NCBI GenBank assembly: GCA_015680685.1
Contig: MNCI01006835.1
Coordinates: 101,634 to 165,633, forward strand
Source: Gnetum montanum
Lineage: Eukaryota > Streptophyta > Gnetopsida > Gnetales > Gnetaceae
Length of the DNA: 64,000 nucleotides
Reading direction: 5' to 3'
Shown here: piece by piece, positions 1 through 10,604 of the stretch
Position numbering within the stretch: the stretch's first letter is position 1
Layout of the letters: each line of letters opens with the position of its first letter
The notes under the pieces: model-generated
What the model saw: the letters and a program-made list of their open reading frames with translations, nothing else
Database searches by the model: none
What the model was told of the DNA's origin: nothing
Translations under genes and position numbers: made by a program

Positions 1-1365
1 ACACATTTTCTCACTCACGCTGATGGTGACACTGAGGTCATGCTGGCAACATGAGTCCAGCGTGACCAACTCTGAGAGCCTCAAAACCAAGTCGAAATGG
101 TTTGATTTCAAAGGTGCAAGTCATCCTTAGGGTTCATTGTTGACAACTTCAAGTCCCAGCCTCCAAAATTCCAGATTTTAGGTCCAAAATTGCAAAGTTT
201 TTGTAGCTCACGCTGTGGTCATGCTGAGCTCACGTTGGCAGCGTGAGTCCAGCGTGAGCTACCAAAAGTGGTTTAAAACTAGGCATATCCAAGCTAAATT
301 TTTGACTTACAAATCACTCTCATGGTCAAACACAATTAGGTAATGCTAAGGTCACATTGGCAGCGTGAGTACAGCATGAGTACATGCCAAACACACACTG
401 AAGACATGCCAAGACAAAATAAACTCATGCTGGAAGCTTTGGTGAAACAGAAATGCCTCAAACAGCCATAAAACCACTCACATCAGCATCCTGCAGCAGT
501 CAATCCATGGATCGAGAAGTTCCAAGCGAGCCAAGGTCAATTTCTCTTGTTGTACATTATCATTTTTTTTGTAAATTTTCACCATTTGTGAGCTTGTCAA
601 GCTCTTACGCTCCAAATTGTATCTGCTTCTATGGGTGTAAGCTAGCTTGCGTAAGCCAACACACACTATAAGATACACTGCATCTGGTTAAGAACGTAGC
701 TTGCCTACGCATGTCCAATTCACACACAACTGTCCATCAAACACGTGTCACATGATCTGTTTATCTTTCATCTCTCAACCATTGATTCCATCCATGAAAT
801 CCATGCCCGAGCCTAGCCAAACCTTATAAATACCTCATCCATTCACATAAATAGGGTTGGCAATTTTAAAGGTTGATGACTTAGGGAGCATTGACTGCCA
901 ACTTTGGATGCTTAGGCACACGTAACTCCACGCATCCAAGCACCTATAAACACATCACCCTAGGGCTTAGCGCTTGACTTGCCATCCACACACGCAACTA
1001 CGCTTTGACCGGTGCACATTCTTGTTAAGCAATAGAATACAGTTCATTATTGCCTTCCATTTATATTGTTTGCTCTGTTTATGCTTTGTTTACAAGATAG
1101 TCTTGTATATGCTTTGTTTACATTTCGTGCATCACTGTTTACATTTTGTACATCATCAGTTACGATAACCCTAGTGCTAGCCGTAGCTTACACTCGGGGA
1201 AGTCCTTTGTTGATTTGCATGTAAACCATCCAAGGCACTCTGCCTTCGTTTCCTTTTCTAGCTTGCCCTCATGCAAAGGCAGGGTCGACTATGTCTCTTC
1301 GACAATCTTTCGACGTTTGTTTTCCCTTCCAGTCTCACTTCAACAATTTTGGTCAGTACAGTAAA
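1..1365 (+). repeat. 5' LTR of element 1 (left part outside window)
   Basis: Base 1 corresponds to about 8153 in the 3' LTR, so roughly 300 bases of the LTR lie before the window. A TATA box (CTTATAAATA) is at 823-832 and the U3 upstream is full of CTCACGCT/AGCGTGAG words, including a perfect 10-bp inverted repeat AGCTCACGCT (205-214) and AGCGTGAGCT (251-260). The right end is placed just before the TTGGCAC primer-binding site. Compared with the 3' LTR it lacks about 71 bases near position 340. Confidence 0.85.
823..832 (+). promoter_or_regulatory. TATA box of element 1 5' LTR
   Basis: CTTATAAATA lies about 540 bases before the LTR end and is conserved at 9042-9051 in the 3' LTR. The position suits the U3/R boundary of a retrotransposon promoter. 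Confidence 0.6.
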
Positions 1366-1385
1366 TTGGCACTAGAAGGAGGGCC
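1366..1385 (+). other. Primer-binding site of element 1
   Basis: TTGGCACTAGAAGGAGGGCC directly follows the LTR. It starts with TGG, as expected for pairing with the CCA end of a tRNA. I could not assign the tRNA. Element 2 has a decayed relative at the same position (CTAGCGCTAGAAGGGC). Confidence 0.6.
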
Positions 1386-1625
1386 CGACTTGTTTACCGT
1401 CCCATCAAAATGTTGATCATGCTACCTATTAAACGCTGCGTAGACCAAGTGCTGAGACTAAAGCCCAGCTTGTTAAGCTAGCTTACACATGCCCAGCTTG
1501 ACTTACTCAGGCTGAGCCCAATCACTCATGCTCAGCTTACTCACGCTAAGCCCAGTCAGTTACGCCCTAGCTTGACAAGCTAGCTTGCTCATGCTACTAC
1601 GGAATCTTCCCACATCAACACAGTG

Positions 1626-2213
1626 ATGCTGCAGATCTCTGACTTTGGGGCCAGGACCTCGAACCCTATGACTGCGACAAAATCCATAATTGCCATTATA
1701 GTGATAAACCCTCAAGGGCCAACTCACGAGTCACTTAGGCTACATGGTAGGGATCCTACTTACGCAATCCTCACACCAGAACAATATAATTTCATTTGTG
1801 TGAAGATCCAAGCCAAATTGCCTATCGATCACATAGAAAGAGAAGCAAAATGAAACTATGAGCTCATTTACAAGGGAGGTCATGAGTTCACTCCTTCAGT
1901 ATATGATGTAATCCCCCTTTCCGAGCCCCATCATCAACTCATATCCCAGCTTCTCATGGCAAGGGATCAAACTTCACAGCCACCTTTAATAGAGCCTCAG
2001 AGCAAAGATGAGGAAGAAGGCTTTGCAGTCCAATTTGAGCATGGAGATTCATACCATACCATCAGTCCTCATGCCCATAAAAACCCATCATTCCAACCTT
2101 TCCTGGAGGAAACCATACTTCCTCCTTTATTTGCAAACACTCGAGTGCCAGTTTTTCTACAGGAAGTACCCACTGCAATTCCCAACCTTCCCCATGCCCA
2201 ACATTCAATATGA
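1626..2213 (+). pseudogene. gag N-terminal region, element 1
   Basis: Open frame from ATG 1626, with one in-frame TGA at 1851-1853, then open again to 2213. It contains a module also present at the same place in element 2 (around 40360-40470): YNF, then Cys, a K...LP run, then YE(L/F)IY, a glycine and EF.PS. The module lies upstream of the usual gag domain and ahead of a long Pro/Gln-rich linker. Its function is unknown. The start codon choice follows the first ATG after the leader and is uncertain. Confidence 0.6.
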
Positions 2214-2307
2214 TACTTCCATCTCCATCATACCCCTGCAAGTGCAGTCCCAATAACCCCCTCCTCGAATTGATTCAGGATCAATCTTCTAACCCCAAGT
2301 AAATGGG

Positions 2308-3589
2308 ATGCCATCGGTTATACCAGCTTCCATGTCCACCCTCTACATACCACAAGTACAAACCCATGGAGCACCTCTGATTACTTCAACCCAGCACGTT
2401 CAGGGTGTCACCTCAGAACCTGTGGCTAGGCAATGGGTTTTACCATCTATTCAGCAATACCAAACTACTCACTACAATGTACTACACCCTGCAATCCCAT
2501 CTTTGAATGTTGCTCCATCAGAACAATCGCAAATCCAACAGTCTCCCTTTCCACAAACAATACAACAATCGAACTACTACCAATCGCAATCTACTCAACT
2601 AGTTGGCCTGCCTACCGCCCAAGAGTAGGCAGACACAAAGAAAATGATGCACTCATTAATCAAGGAGTTAAAGCACCTTAAAACTACAAACATTGAGGAA
2701 GTCAAGGTGTTGGACTTCTACCAAGATGACCCAATCCACCCTTCAGTTCCACCATTAACCTTACCAAAGGGAATCTCATTACCTCAACTAACCAAGTACA
2801 ATGGAGAGGGAGATCCAAATGCTCATCTAGTAACATTTCGACTAGAATGTTTATTACTTCAGGTCTGGCCTCATGCAATTCTATGTGTATTTGCTATGTC
2901 CTTAATAGGAAGAGCCTTAGACTGGTACCGAGTTTTACCCCATAACTCCATATCCTCTCTAGAGGATTTGTTACATCAGTTTGTTACCCGTTTTAAATAT
3001 AATTTAAAGCCTGAAGCCACACTAGATGGTTTGATTCAGATTAAACAAGCGTCATTAGAGCCAGTACAAAAATTTATCCAAAGGTGGAGTGCAACCCTCG
3101 TTAAATCAAACAAGCCCATACATGAGACATACTTGCTTACCATTCTTAAGGCTACTGTGAATGACTTCGTTAAATCAAAAATTTATTATTTGAGTACTTG
3201 TACTTTGAGTCAAGCATTCAAACAAATTAAGAATATAGAAGAGGTAGTGCAATCAAGTAATGACCCAACTTACTTAGCCTTTAGGAGCCAACATATGAGG
3301 AAAGATAAGGATAAATCCAAAACAATAGTAGTAGTGGTAGCTGAGACAGCCCAACCAAACAATTCAGGATAGAGAGGAAAACAACCCACTGCTCCAAAAA
3401 TGGGTCCCACTCGTACATTTGAATGAAAAGATCCTACTCAATACACACCTTTACCTATGAAGCCTTCACAATTGTTAGATCAACTTTTAAAGGCCAGGTT
3501 AATCAAGCACAAACAAATGTCCCCTGTGGCATCCCAAAAACATGATCGATTCTGTGAGTTGGCTAAAAACCCAACCTTAGCAATAGCCG
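2308..3589 (+). pseudogene. gag core (capsid-like) domain, element 1
   Basis: A Pro/Gln-rich linker (2308-2628) leads into the retrotransposon gag domain at about 2700-3270. Readable landmarks are DFYQDDPI, KYNGEGDPNAHL, GRALDWYR, a FVTRFKYNL block and a KQ...QRW block. This domain forms the particle shell of gypsy elements. The frame has stops after 3360 and shifts by one base near 3590, where the C-H-H-C region continues in another frame. Element 2 has an aligned homologue at 41340-41880. Confidence 0.85.
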
Positions 3590-5281
3590 ATGAGGCCCCC
3601 CATTCCAAGAGGCTTTAGGTTGGATATGTTTTGTGAATATCACCAATGGTGTGGACACAGAACTGACTACTGTTTCACCTTAAAACAAGATATTCAGTGC
3701 ATGATTGATAGGGGTGAAATAGTATTTGACGAGGCAAACCCGTTAAAGCCCCAAAACCAACCCATGGGGGTCTACAAGGATCCTCTCAATACTAATGATG
3801 CACCATATGTAATTAATACTATCCATGTGGAGAATGGAGAAGACATCCCTCAAAAACCTTATGTAATCCACAGGCCTTCTGAAACTACATCTACCCCAAC
3901 ACCTCCCCAAATCCCTTTTGTCATACGCACATTCCCTGCATCACAAAATCCATTCATCATCCACATACCTCCTTCTGTTGTAGCAGCAATAATGCCATTA
4001 GGAAACCGAGCCGCTCCCTTCGTGATCTGGGTGCCAAAACACCCTGACATGCAACCCCCTACCATTCCCCTGCAACCCCTACGAGAGCACCTTGCTGACA
4101 GGCTAATGAGAGAGTGCCTAGAAAGAGAACATCATGAGCACAAATTAGGATCACTGAAGCCCATACCGCTAAATGTTGTTCCTATGGTTCCACCCACCAA
4201 TGAGCCTAGCAGAAGTCATCAAGACAAGAATATCGACACTCCCAAAGTCCCAAACTCAACCTCCCCAATTACTAACACCAAAATCCCTCCACGAGAGATA
4301 CGAATGCTATGTCAAATGGACCAAGTCTCCACAGACAAGAGCATCCCAAGTTTAAAGGATCTAGTGAGTGCACTGACCCAAGTCACACTGGCCTTGAAAC
4401 AAAAGAACACCTCCTTAAGCCTGTATGATCTAGTAATGACCTCACTGGTACATAGAGAGGCTCTCGTGTGTATGTTGACCTCGATTCCTGTTAGTGAGGA
4501 CCTTCCCGCAGATGAACCATCCATCTATGTAGTATTGTCCCCACAACATCAAGAATCGAGGCCAACATCCCTAGAATTTCATGCCAATGATATTAAGAGA
4601 GATGAGAAAACTAGAGAGGTCACTACAGGCCCTATGTTCATAACAATACATGTCAACCACTTCAAGATACGTAGGGTGCATGTCGATGATAGCGCAGCAA
4701 CAAATGTAATACCCCTTCCTGTCATTGAAAAACTAGGTCTTACAGAGAAAATACAACCCACAATAACTTCTTTTTAAAAATCCTTCAGTGGTTCCTGTGT
4801 TGTGGTAAAATGCATGCTTACCTTGGATTTCATAGTAGGGGACCAGTTCCCCACATCAGCTAAATTTGTAGTGGTTGATGAAATGCTAGGGTTTAATATG
4901 ATTCTAGGACAGCCTTGGCTAGCTCAACTTAGAGTCGTATCCTCACCAATCCATCAAGAAATCCACCTACCTTATGAGGGTGGTGAGATCATCATACACG
5001 AGGACACGACAACATTGCTTACTTCCTCACACTTGGGAATGGATCAAGGATCAGAGGTTGAGTTCTCTGAGCCTGAACAAGAAACCATGAGCACACTTCA
5101 AGATATGAACCAATCGTTAACTCATGATCCTACTAAAATTGAGGAAGCACTGGACGACACAGACATAGGAGCCATTCCCACAGACGTCTATGGGTCAGAA
5201 CTACCTTTTAACATCTCTAGTGAAGGGGAAGGGGAATATAAGATCGTGCCTAAATGTCCTACCCCTCACATCAAACTATGA
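3590..5281 (+). pseudogene. gag zinc knuckle and aspartic protease, element 1
   Basis: Starts with a knuckle CEYHQWCGHRTDYC, that is C-X2-H-X4-H-X4-C, followed by LKQDIQ.MIDRG. Both are typical of the Tat/Ogre gag tail. A long Pro-rich spacer follows, then a retropepsin-like region at about 4621-5000: FITIHVNHF, catalytic-site motif HVDDSAATNVI, and the second half with ILGQPWLAQLR and SSPIHQEIHLP. One stop (TAA at 4775-4777) interrupts the protease. A Ser/Glu-rich stretch ends at 5281 and no RT follows. Elements 2 and 4 show the same D-D-G/S-A catalytic motif. Confidence 0.85.
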
Positions 5282-5329
5282 AAAATAAAAAAAGCAACTC
5301 AATAACTAGAGCAAACTACCATGCGTCTA

Positions 5330-5575
5330 GAATGACGTTAAACTACCAACCGTCCGGTATGATGTTAAACTGCTAACGAATGTCCCCAATGACGTTAAAC
5401 TAGCGATGATCAAAAATGGCTGATTCCTTTTGAGTTTCCCAAAACTGTTATCACTTTCAGCCCACTATGGCCTAAAACTAGTAATCTCTCATTCTTTTCT
5501 TTCAACACAAATACAAGTCCAGCATGACTTTAAACTAATGTGCACAGCCTGAAATGGCCTTAAACTAGAGCTTAG
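5330..5575 (+). repeat. TTAAACTAG motif array (junction I, element 1)
   Basis: Six degenerate copies of a short word close to ATGRCCTTAAACTAG, spaced irregularly by about 25-60 bases (e.g. AATGACGTTAAACTAGC, AAATGGCCTTAAACTAG). The array begins about 50 bases after the protease frame. The same kind of array occurs at the same position in element 2 (44061-44292). It does not explain itself as coding sequence. Confidence 0.7.
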
Positions 5576-5959
5576 TAAGTCGCAAGTTTACAAAATTTCA
5601 TTACGTTATGTCAAATTTTCATTTACATCTCATAAGTTGCAATTTCAATTCATGCATTCTCATTACTTTTTCCTTTTACAAATATTTTCCTTACATTTCA
5701 ATCTACATTTTGAAATCTCATTTTACATTCAGCTACACGCAGATGTTCACAATATACTTGAGAAAACAAGAAAAACAACGAAAAAATAAAAAGAGAAAAC
5801 ATATAAAAATAAATAAATATTGAACTTCAATATGGTAATATAATTCCAACACATTATGCCATGATTAGATCCATATCACTACATCTGTACGTCATGTATT
5901 TCCATTAAACATCCAAAAATCCAAAACATTTAATAGCTAAAGCTAGATTAACAATTAGC

Positions 5960-6052
5960 TCATGCATTAGTACTAGGAGGGGTCTGGCCCCCAAAATCCT
6001 CCTCACCATCTACTTCCACTGCATTGGGGCCAGCCTCATCATTACTAGATCC
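5960..6052 (-). pseudogene. Acidic last exon of an antisense accessory gene, element 1
   Basis: On the minus strand a splice acceptor (CTATTGTAG) at 6053 is followed by a 30-codon open frame ending in TGA at 5960. It is acidic (SSNDEAGPN, VEVDGEEDFGG). It stands in the same relation to the protease as the acidic last exon of the antisense gene in element 2 (44709-44407), which also begins right after a TGTAG acceptor. The rest of the gene appears to have been deleted together with most of pol. The assignment rests on position, composition and the acceptor, not on clear residue identity. Confidence 0.4.
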
Positions 6053-6195
6053 CTACAATAGAATAGAAAACAAAAACAAAAAAACAAGTAAGTATAGCAA
6101 AGCAACTTATGAATACAAAACCTGAAAGAACAATAATACTAACACGAAAAAAAATAAAACCATACAAAAGTAAGTACCATAATAAAACACTCATA

Positions 6196-6321
6196 GGTGA
6201 AGAAGCCCCTTACTTAGCCACCAAGGCGTACAATAACGGAGCATTCAAACTTGCTAACATGGATGGGAATGAGGTCGCTAATCCCACAAATCACCTGTAC
6301 CTGAAACGGGACTATGTCTGA
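6196..6321 (+). pseudogene. Integrase C-terminus, element 1
   Basis: A 41-residue open frame ending in TGA shows the usual end of gypsy integrase: PYLATKAYNNGAFKLANMDG, then NEVANPTN and LYLKRDYV. The minus-strand pol of element 3 ends in the same way (GAFKIANMDGNELAN ... LKPYYM). Everything between the accessory-gene tail at 5960-6052 and this fragment, that is RT, RNase H and the integrase core, is missing, which marks a large internal deletion. Confidence 0.8.
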
Positions 6322-6340
6322 TGAACTTGAGGTACGTAAT

Positions 6341-6670
6341 GGTCCTGGCATCACGACCTAAAACTGATACCATAGAATGGTCTTGGGGCTATGACTTGAA
6401 ACTTTCACCATAGACTATCTTGGCATCATGATAGTAAATTGACACCACAGAGCTCTGTCTGGTATGACACTAAACTGCCACACTTGTCAGCCATGACATA
6501 AAACTAGCATGCAAAGTCCACTAAGATTATAAACTAGTTTATCTCTTCACAGTCTGCTACAACTATAAACTAGCACTTCATCATCTGCTATGACACTAAA
6601 CTGGCACCGTCCAAAGGGTTATGATGTAAAACTAACCTGCAACAGTCTGCTAAGACTATAAACTGGTGAC
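6341..6670 (+). repeat. TTAAACTAG motif array (junction III, element 1)
   Basis: About ten degenerate copies of a word close to CTATGACNNTAAACTGGCAC, spaced 30-40 bases, start 20 bases after the integrase stop. Copies include GGTATGACACTAAACTGCCA and GCTATGACACTAAACTGGCA. Element 3 has the same motif just after its integrase stop. Confidence 0.7.
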
Positions 6671-7835
6671 ATCATTGATGACCAGGAAATACTTGAAAAG
6701 ACATGTTGCTACAATTGGCTGTATGTTTTCCACAAAGATTTGTTGCATAATTTGTCTCATGGACCCTGATGAAGCTGATGCTATTCATGATTCTGTCTGC
6801 TTTGAAATTGCACACAGTGGCTATATCTCCTTGGTTGTTTTCAAGTTTAAAGTACTTAGTTAACCGAATCATTTGTGGTTTTCTTGTCTCCTTGGATTTG
6901 TGTTTGCAGGATGACACGCCTAAGGCATTTGTGCATAGATGCACTTCATCATGCCCACAAGGTATCACATTCTTCCTGACGCATGCAACTGGGTTAATCA
7001 ATCTGTTCATAAGGACATTCCTGACTCCTAATACATTCCCTATTCCCCATCATGTTCCCATTATCCTATTCAATTACACCCCCTTAATACCTTCTACTCA
7101 TCCCAAAGCTCTTGATACACTATTGCACACTGTAATTCTCTAAGCGGTCACAATGCAAAACACGGTACATGATACATGATACAAATGCAAATTCATGAGC
7201 ATGAGCACAACACTTAAAGCAAGCTCTTCCAAAAAGAAAAAAAAACAAATAAAAAGAAAAAATAAAAGAAAAACAAACAAAAAAATAAAAAGAATAAAAA
7301 AGATCAAAGAGAAAAATGCACGGAAAAGGTCTTCATGATCCCATTGACATCATAGAACAAAGACCATTGGCTCTTCTCATGCAAGCCCTAGGCGGGAAGG
7401 CAATTATCTTAGAAAAATAGTTACACTCGTGTCTCAAATGATCATGTTGCACATCATCGCATGGCTTTGGTTGTTTACAACGGGCCCCATAAGCTCTCTA
7501 CAAGCATCCCATTTCTCCAAAGAATGCCCTTCCTATGTCTTGGTTGCAAGTCTGCTAAACACTGGCTATTAACAAGGACCAAAATTATGACTCGTTCACG
7601 TGAGAGCATTCCTCTCCCACAATTCCAGCAGCAATTATAACCCTTGAACAACTCTTGACTTTCCCCAGTTACAACCAATCCCCTTGCATCTTGAATTGCA
7701 TTTCCCCAATCCCATGTACTTTTGAACACGGTGTGATGACATCCAGCTAGAGGCCAACAAATAATGCTTGGTGCTTGGTTGGTCATGGTGTTTTGTACTT
7801 CTTTATCGACGTCTCTCAGGTGGATTCCTCCAGAT
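6671..7835 (+). other. 3' non-coding region of element 1
   Basis: No convincing coding sequence on either strand. It contains an A-rich tract at about 7219-7316. It ends in a block with TCGACGTCTCTCAGG just before the polypurine tract, which is shared with element 2 (TCGACGTCTTTCGGG). Open frames at 6672-7010 and 7475-7843 on the minus strand have no recognisable similarity. Confidence 0.5.
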
Positions 7836-7854
7836 GTCAACAAAGAGGGACCAA
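7836..7854 (+). other. Polypurine tract of element 1
   Basis: GTCAACAAAGAGGGACCAA immediately precedes the 3' LTR start TGAAAGACC. Elements 2 and 3 carry nearly the same tract (CAACAAAGAGGGGCCAT). It would prime plus-strand DNA synthesis. Confidence 0.75.
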
Positions 7855-9584
7855 TGAAAGACCACTAATTTCAGCCTAACCCTTTGAAACAAGAACAAAT
7901 TAGATCCTTTTTAGCTTTTGGGAGGCAAAAATTTGACTAAGGCATGGAACTCAAGCTCAGCTTGTCAAGCTAGCCTACTCATGCTGCTCACGCTAGGCTT
8001 GTTAAGCAGGCTTGCCCTTAGCGTGAGCAACTCCAACAACTTCAAAATCAAGTCAAAGATGGTCCAATTTGAGGGTGAAAGCCATTTTTAAGGATCACTG
8101 TTGTCCACTTCAAGTTACAGCATTTGGAAGTTCAAATTTTGGGCCAAATTGTATACATTTTCTCACTCATGTTGATGGTCATGCTGAGGTCACGCTAGCA
8201 GCGTGAGTCTAGTGTGACCAACTCTGAGAGCCTCAAAAACAAGTTGAAATGGTTTGATTTCAAAGGTGCAAGTCATCCTCAGGGTTCATTGTTGACAACT
8301 TCAAGTCCCAGCATCCAAAATTCTAGATTTTAGGTCCAAAATTGCAAATTTTTTGTAGCTCACATTGTGGTCACGCTATGCTCATGCTGGCAATGTGAGT
8401 CCAATGTGAGCTACCAAAAGTGGTTTAAAACCAGGCACATCCAAGCTTAATTTTTGACTTAAAAATCACTCTCAGGGTCAAACACAGTTAGGCAATTGTT
8501 GCATTCAAAGCACAAGCTTCAAAAGATAAAAAATTGGTGTGAAATGTGTCATTTTCATTAGGTCATGCCAAGGTCACGTTGGCAACGTGAGTATAGTGTG
8601 AGTACATGCCAAACACAAGTGGAGGACATGCCAAGACAAAATAAACTCATGCTAGAAGCTTTGGTGAAATAGAAATGCCTTAAAGAGCCATAAAACCACT
8701 TACATCAGCATCCTGCAATAGTCAGTCCACTGATCAAGAAGTTTCAAGCGAGCCGGGGTTAATTTCTCATTTTATATTATCATATTTTTTGGAAATTTTC
8801 ACCATTTGTGAGCTTGTCAAGCTCTTACGCTCCAAATTGTATCTGCTTCTATGGGTGTAAGCTAGCTTGCGTAAGCCAACACATGTTGTAAGATACATTG
8901 CATTTGGTCAAGAATGTATCTTGCCTATGCACATCCAATTCACACATAGTTGTCCATCAAACATGTGTCACATGATCCTTTTTCCTCTCATCTATCAACC
9001 GTTGATTCCATCCATGAAATCCATGCCCGGCCTAGCCAAACCTTATAAATACCTCGTCCATTCACATAAACAGGGTTGGCAATTTTGAAGGTTGATGACT
9101 TAGGGATCATTGACTGGCAACTTTGGATGCTCAGGCACATGTAACTCCATGCATACAAGCACCTGTAAAAACATTACCCCAGGGCTTAGTGCTTGACTTG
9201 CCATCCACACACACAACTACACTTTGACCGATGCACATTCTTGTTAAGCAATAGAATACAGTTCATTATTGCCTTTCATTTACATTGTTTGCTCTGTTTA
9301 TGCTTTGTTTACAATAAATTCCTATATATGCTCTGTTTGCATTTCATGCATCACTATTTACATTTCATACATCATTAGTTACCATAACCCCAACCCTAGC
9401 CGTAGCTTACACTTGGGGAGGTCCTTGGTTGATTTGCATGTAGGCCATTCAAGGCACTCTACCTTCATTTCCTTTTCTAACTTGCCCTCACGTGAAGGTA
9501 GGGTCGACTATGTCTCTCTGAAAATCTTTCAGCATTTGTTTTCCCTTCCTGCCTCACACGGACGATTTCGGTTAGTATATTACA
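7855..9584 (+). repeat. 3' LTR of element 1
   Basis: It starts TGAAAGACC after the polypurine tract and ends ...TTACA at 9584, 1730 bases in all. From about 8153 it matches the 5' LTR with scattered, mostly transition, differences. TATA box at 9042-9051. A block around 8811-8880 (GAGCTTGTCAAGCTCTTACG and following) is essentially identical in both LTRs. Confidence 0.85.
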
Positions 9585-9589
9585 TTGTT

Positions 9590-10560
9590 GCAGTTAAGTG
9601 GGTAGTTCACTTTGCTTTGATGGAGCAGGCAGTAGCTGTGCAACTGGAGGAGGATATGGATAAGAGGTGGTGTCCCTTCTTTCATGTGGAAAATGAGCTT
9701 GATAATAATCTGAAGGATGGTAGTGAGGCTGAAAATTAGAGACATGACTGGAAGAGTCACGTGGAGATATGGGTTGCTGCACATGATAATCATATGGATC
9801 AGGATGTTGGTAAGGGTATTGTTATCTTGGTGGTGCTAGCACCCATGATTGTGGTTGCTACCATCATTGATACTATTCATACGGTTGTGATGGAGCTCCA
9901 CTTAGATAATACGATTGTTGTTGGTAGAACTACCTGAGATTACCTTGAGGAGAAGGTAACCTTTTGGATGTTTTCCCTTATGTAAGTTGTGGATGTAAGG
10001 CATACAACCTAGACTCCTATAGATGTGACACAACGGGGAAACATCCCTTAGGATGTTTGTACTGACAGACGTCACACCCACAATCATCATTTGATTCACT
10101 ATCTACAACCTCTTCTATTGCAATAATCTTGCCCTTACCTTTGTGATATGCACATTCATCTTTCTTGCACCTCTTACACTCATGCTCACTACTTTGTTCT
10201 TTAGACTCCTCAGCAATTTTTAGGATAGCTTGGAATCTATTGTCCATTGAGTTCCTTAACTAATCAACCTTGGTTGTAAGTTTAGATTGGAATTGTTGGA
10301 GTGACAAGGCTTTCTTATGCACCCCCTCATCAAATACGGACTCATCCTCACTATCACAGAATCAAACCTTCCTCTTGTGGATGGAAGAATCATGATTATA
10401 CTCTTCTACACTTTCTCTTTCTTTTAGTTTGCCCTCCTCTTTGGTGACTTGCTCTATTAATCTTTGTAATTTATGGATAGTTAGTTTTGACAATCACCCT
10501 TCAGCATAGACACCAAGGGCTTTCCTCATTTCATTATGAAGCTCATCTACAATAGGGCTA
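9590..10560 (-). pseudogene. gag C-terminal region of minus-strand element C
   Basis: Reading leftward from the primer-binding site, a decayed frame shows RLIEQVTKEEGKLKERESVE, a Cys/His-rich stretch near ECKRCKKDECAYHKGKGK, then YKHPKGCFPV, and finally a Pro/Tyr/Ser-rich tail with QQPISPRDSSSH. The same landmarks occur in the same order in element A (YQYEHPKGCCP, QQPISPCDSSNH at about 14610-14960). The gag start is missing: coding sequence begins within about 30 bases of the primer-binding site, so the leader and capsid part were deleted. The left end is cut by insertion of element 1. Confidence 0.7.
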
Positions 10561-10583
10561 TGATAGTGCAAAAACAAAAAAAA

Positions 10584-10604
10584 GATCCCTAGCAATAGCG
10601 CCAA
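10584..10604 (-). other. Primer-binding site of element C
   Basis: The minus strand reads TTGGCGCTATTGCTAGGGAT right after the LTR end. It matches the Athila-type site TTGGCGCCGTTGCCGGGGAT as I know it, except that both CpG steps have become TA and the following base pattern fits decay. This suggests Athila-like affinity and methylation-linked mutation. Confidence 0.55.

Larger units (their letters stand above)
1..9584 (+). mobile_element. Element 1: defective Ty3/gypsy (Tat/Ogre-like) LTR retrotransposon
   Basis: The element has matching LTRs (1-1365, cut by the window edge, and 7855-9584), a primer-binding site at 1366, gag and protease remnants (1626-5281), a surviving integrase C-terminus (6196-6321) and a polypurine tract at 7836-7854. 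Reverse transcriptase, RNase H and most of integrase are missing, so it could move only with another element's enzymes, if at all. It is inserted in the gag region of a minus-strand element whose remnant resumes at 9590. The candidate target duplication TTGTT (9585-9589) cannot be paired because the left end lies outside the window. The Tat/Ogre placement rests on the C-H-H-C knuckle, the protease motifs and comparison with elements 2 and 3. Confidence 0.85.

Noticed and set aside
5330-6670. CRISPR-like reading of the short regularly spaced repeats
   Set aside because: The window is plant nuclear DNA, the repeats are degenerate and irregularly spaced, and they lie inside retrotransposons with no cas-like genes.
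7475-7843. 122-codon minus-strand open frame in the 3' region of element 1
   Set aside because: No recognisable similarity, no counterpart in element 2, and it overlaps the conserved block before the polypurine tract.
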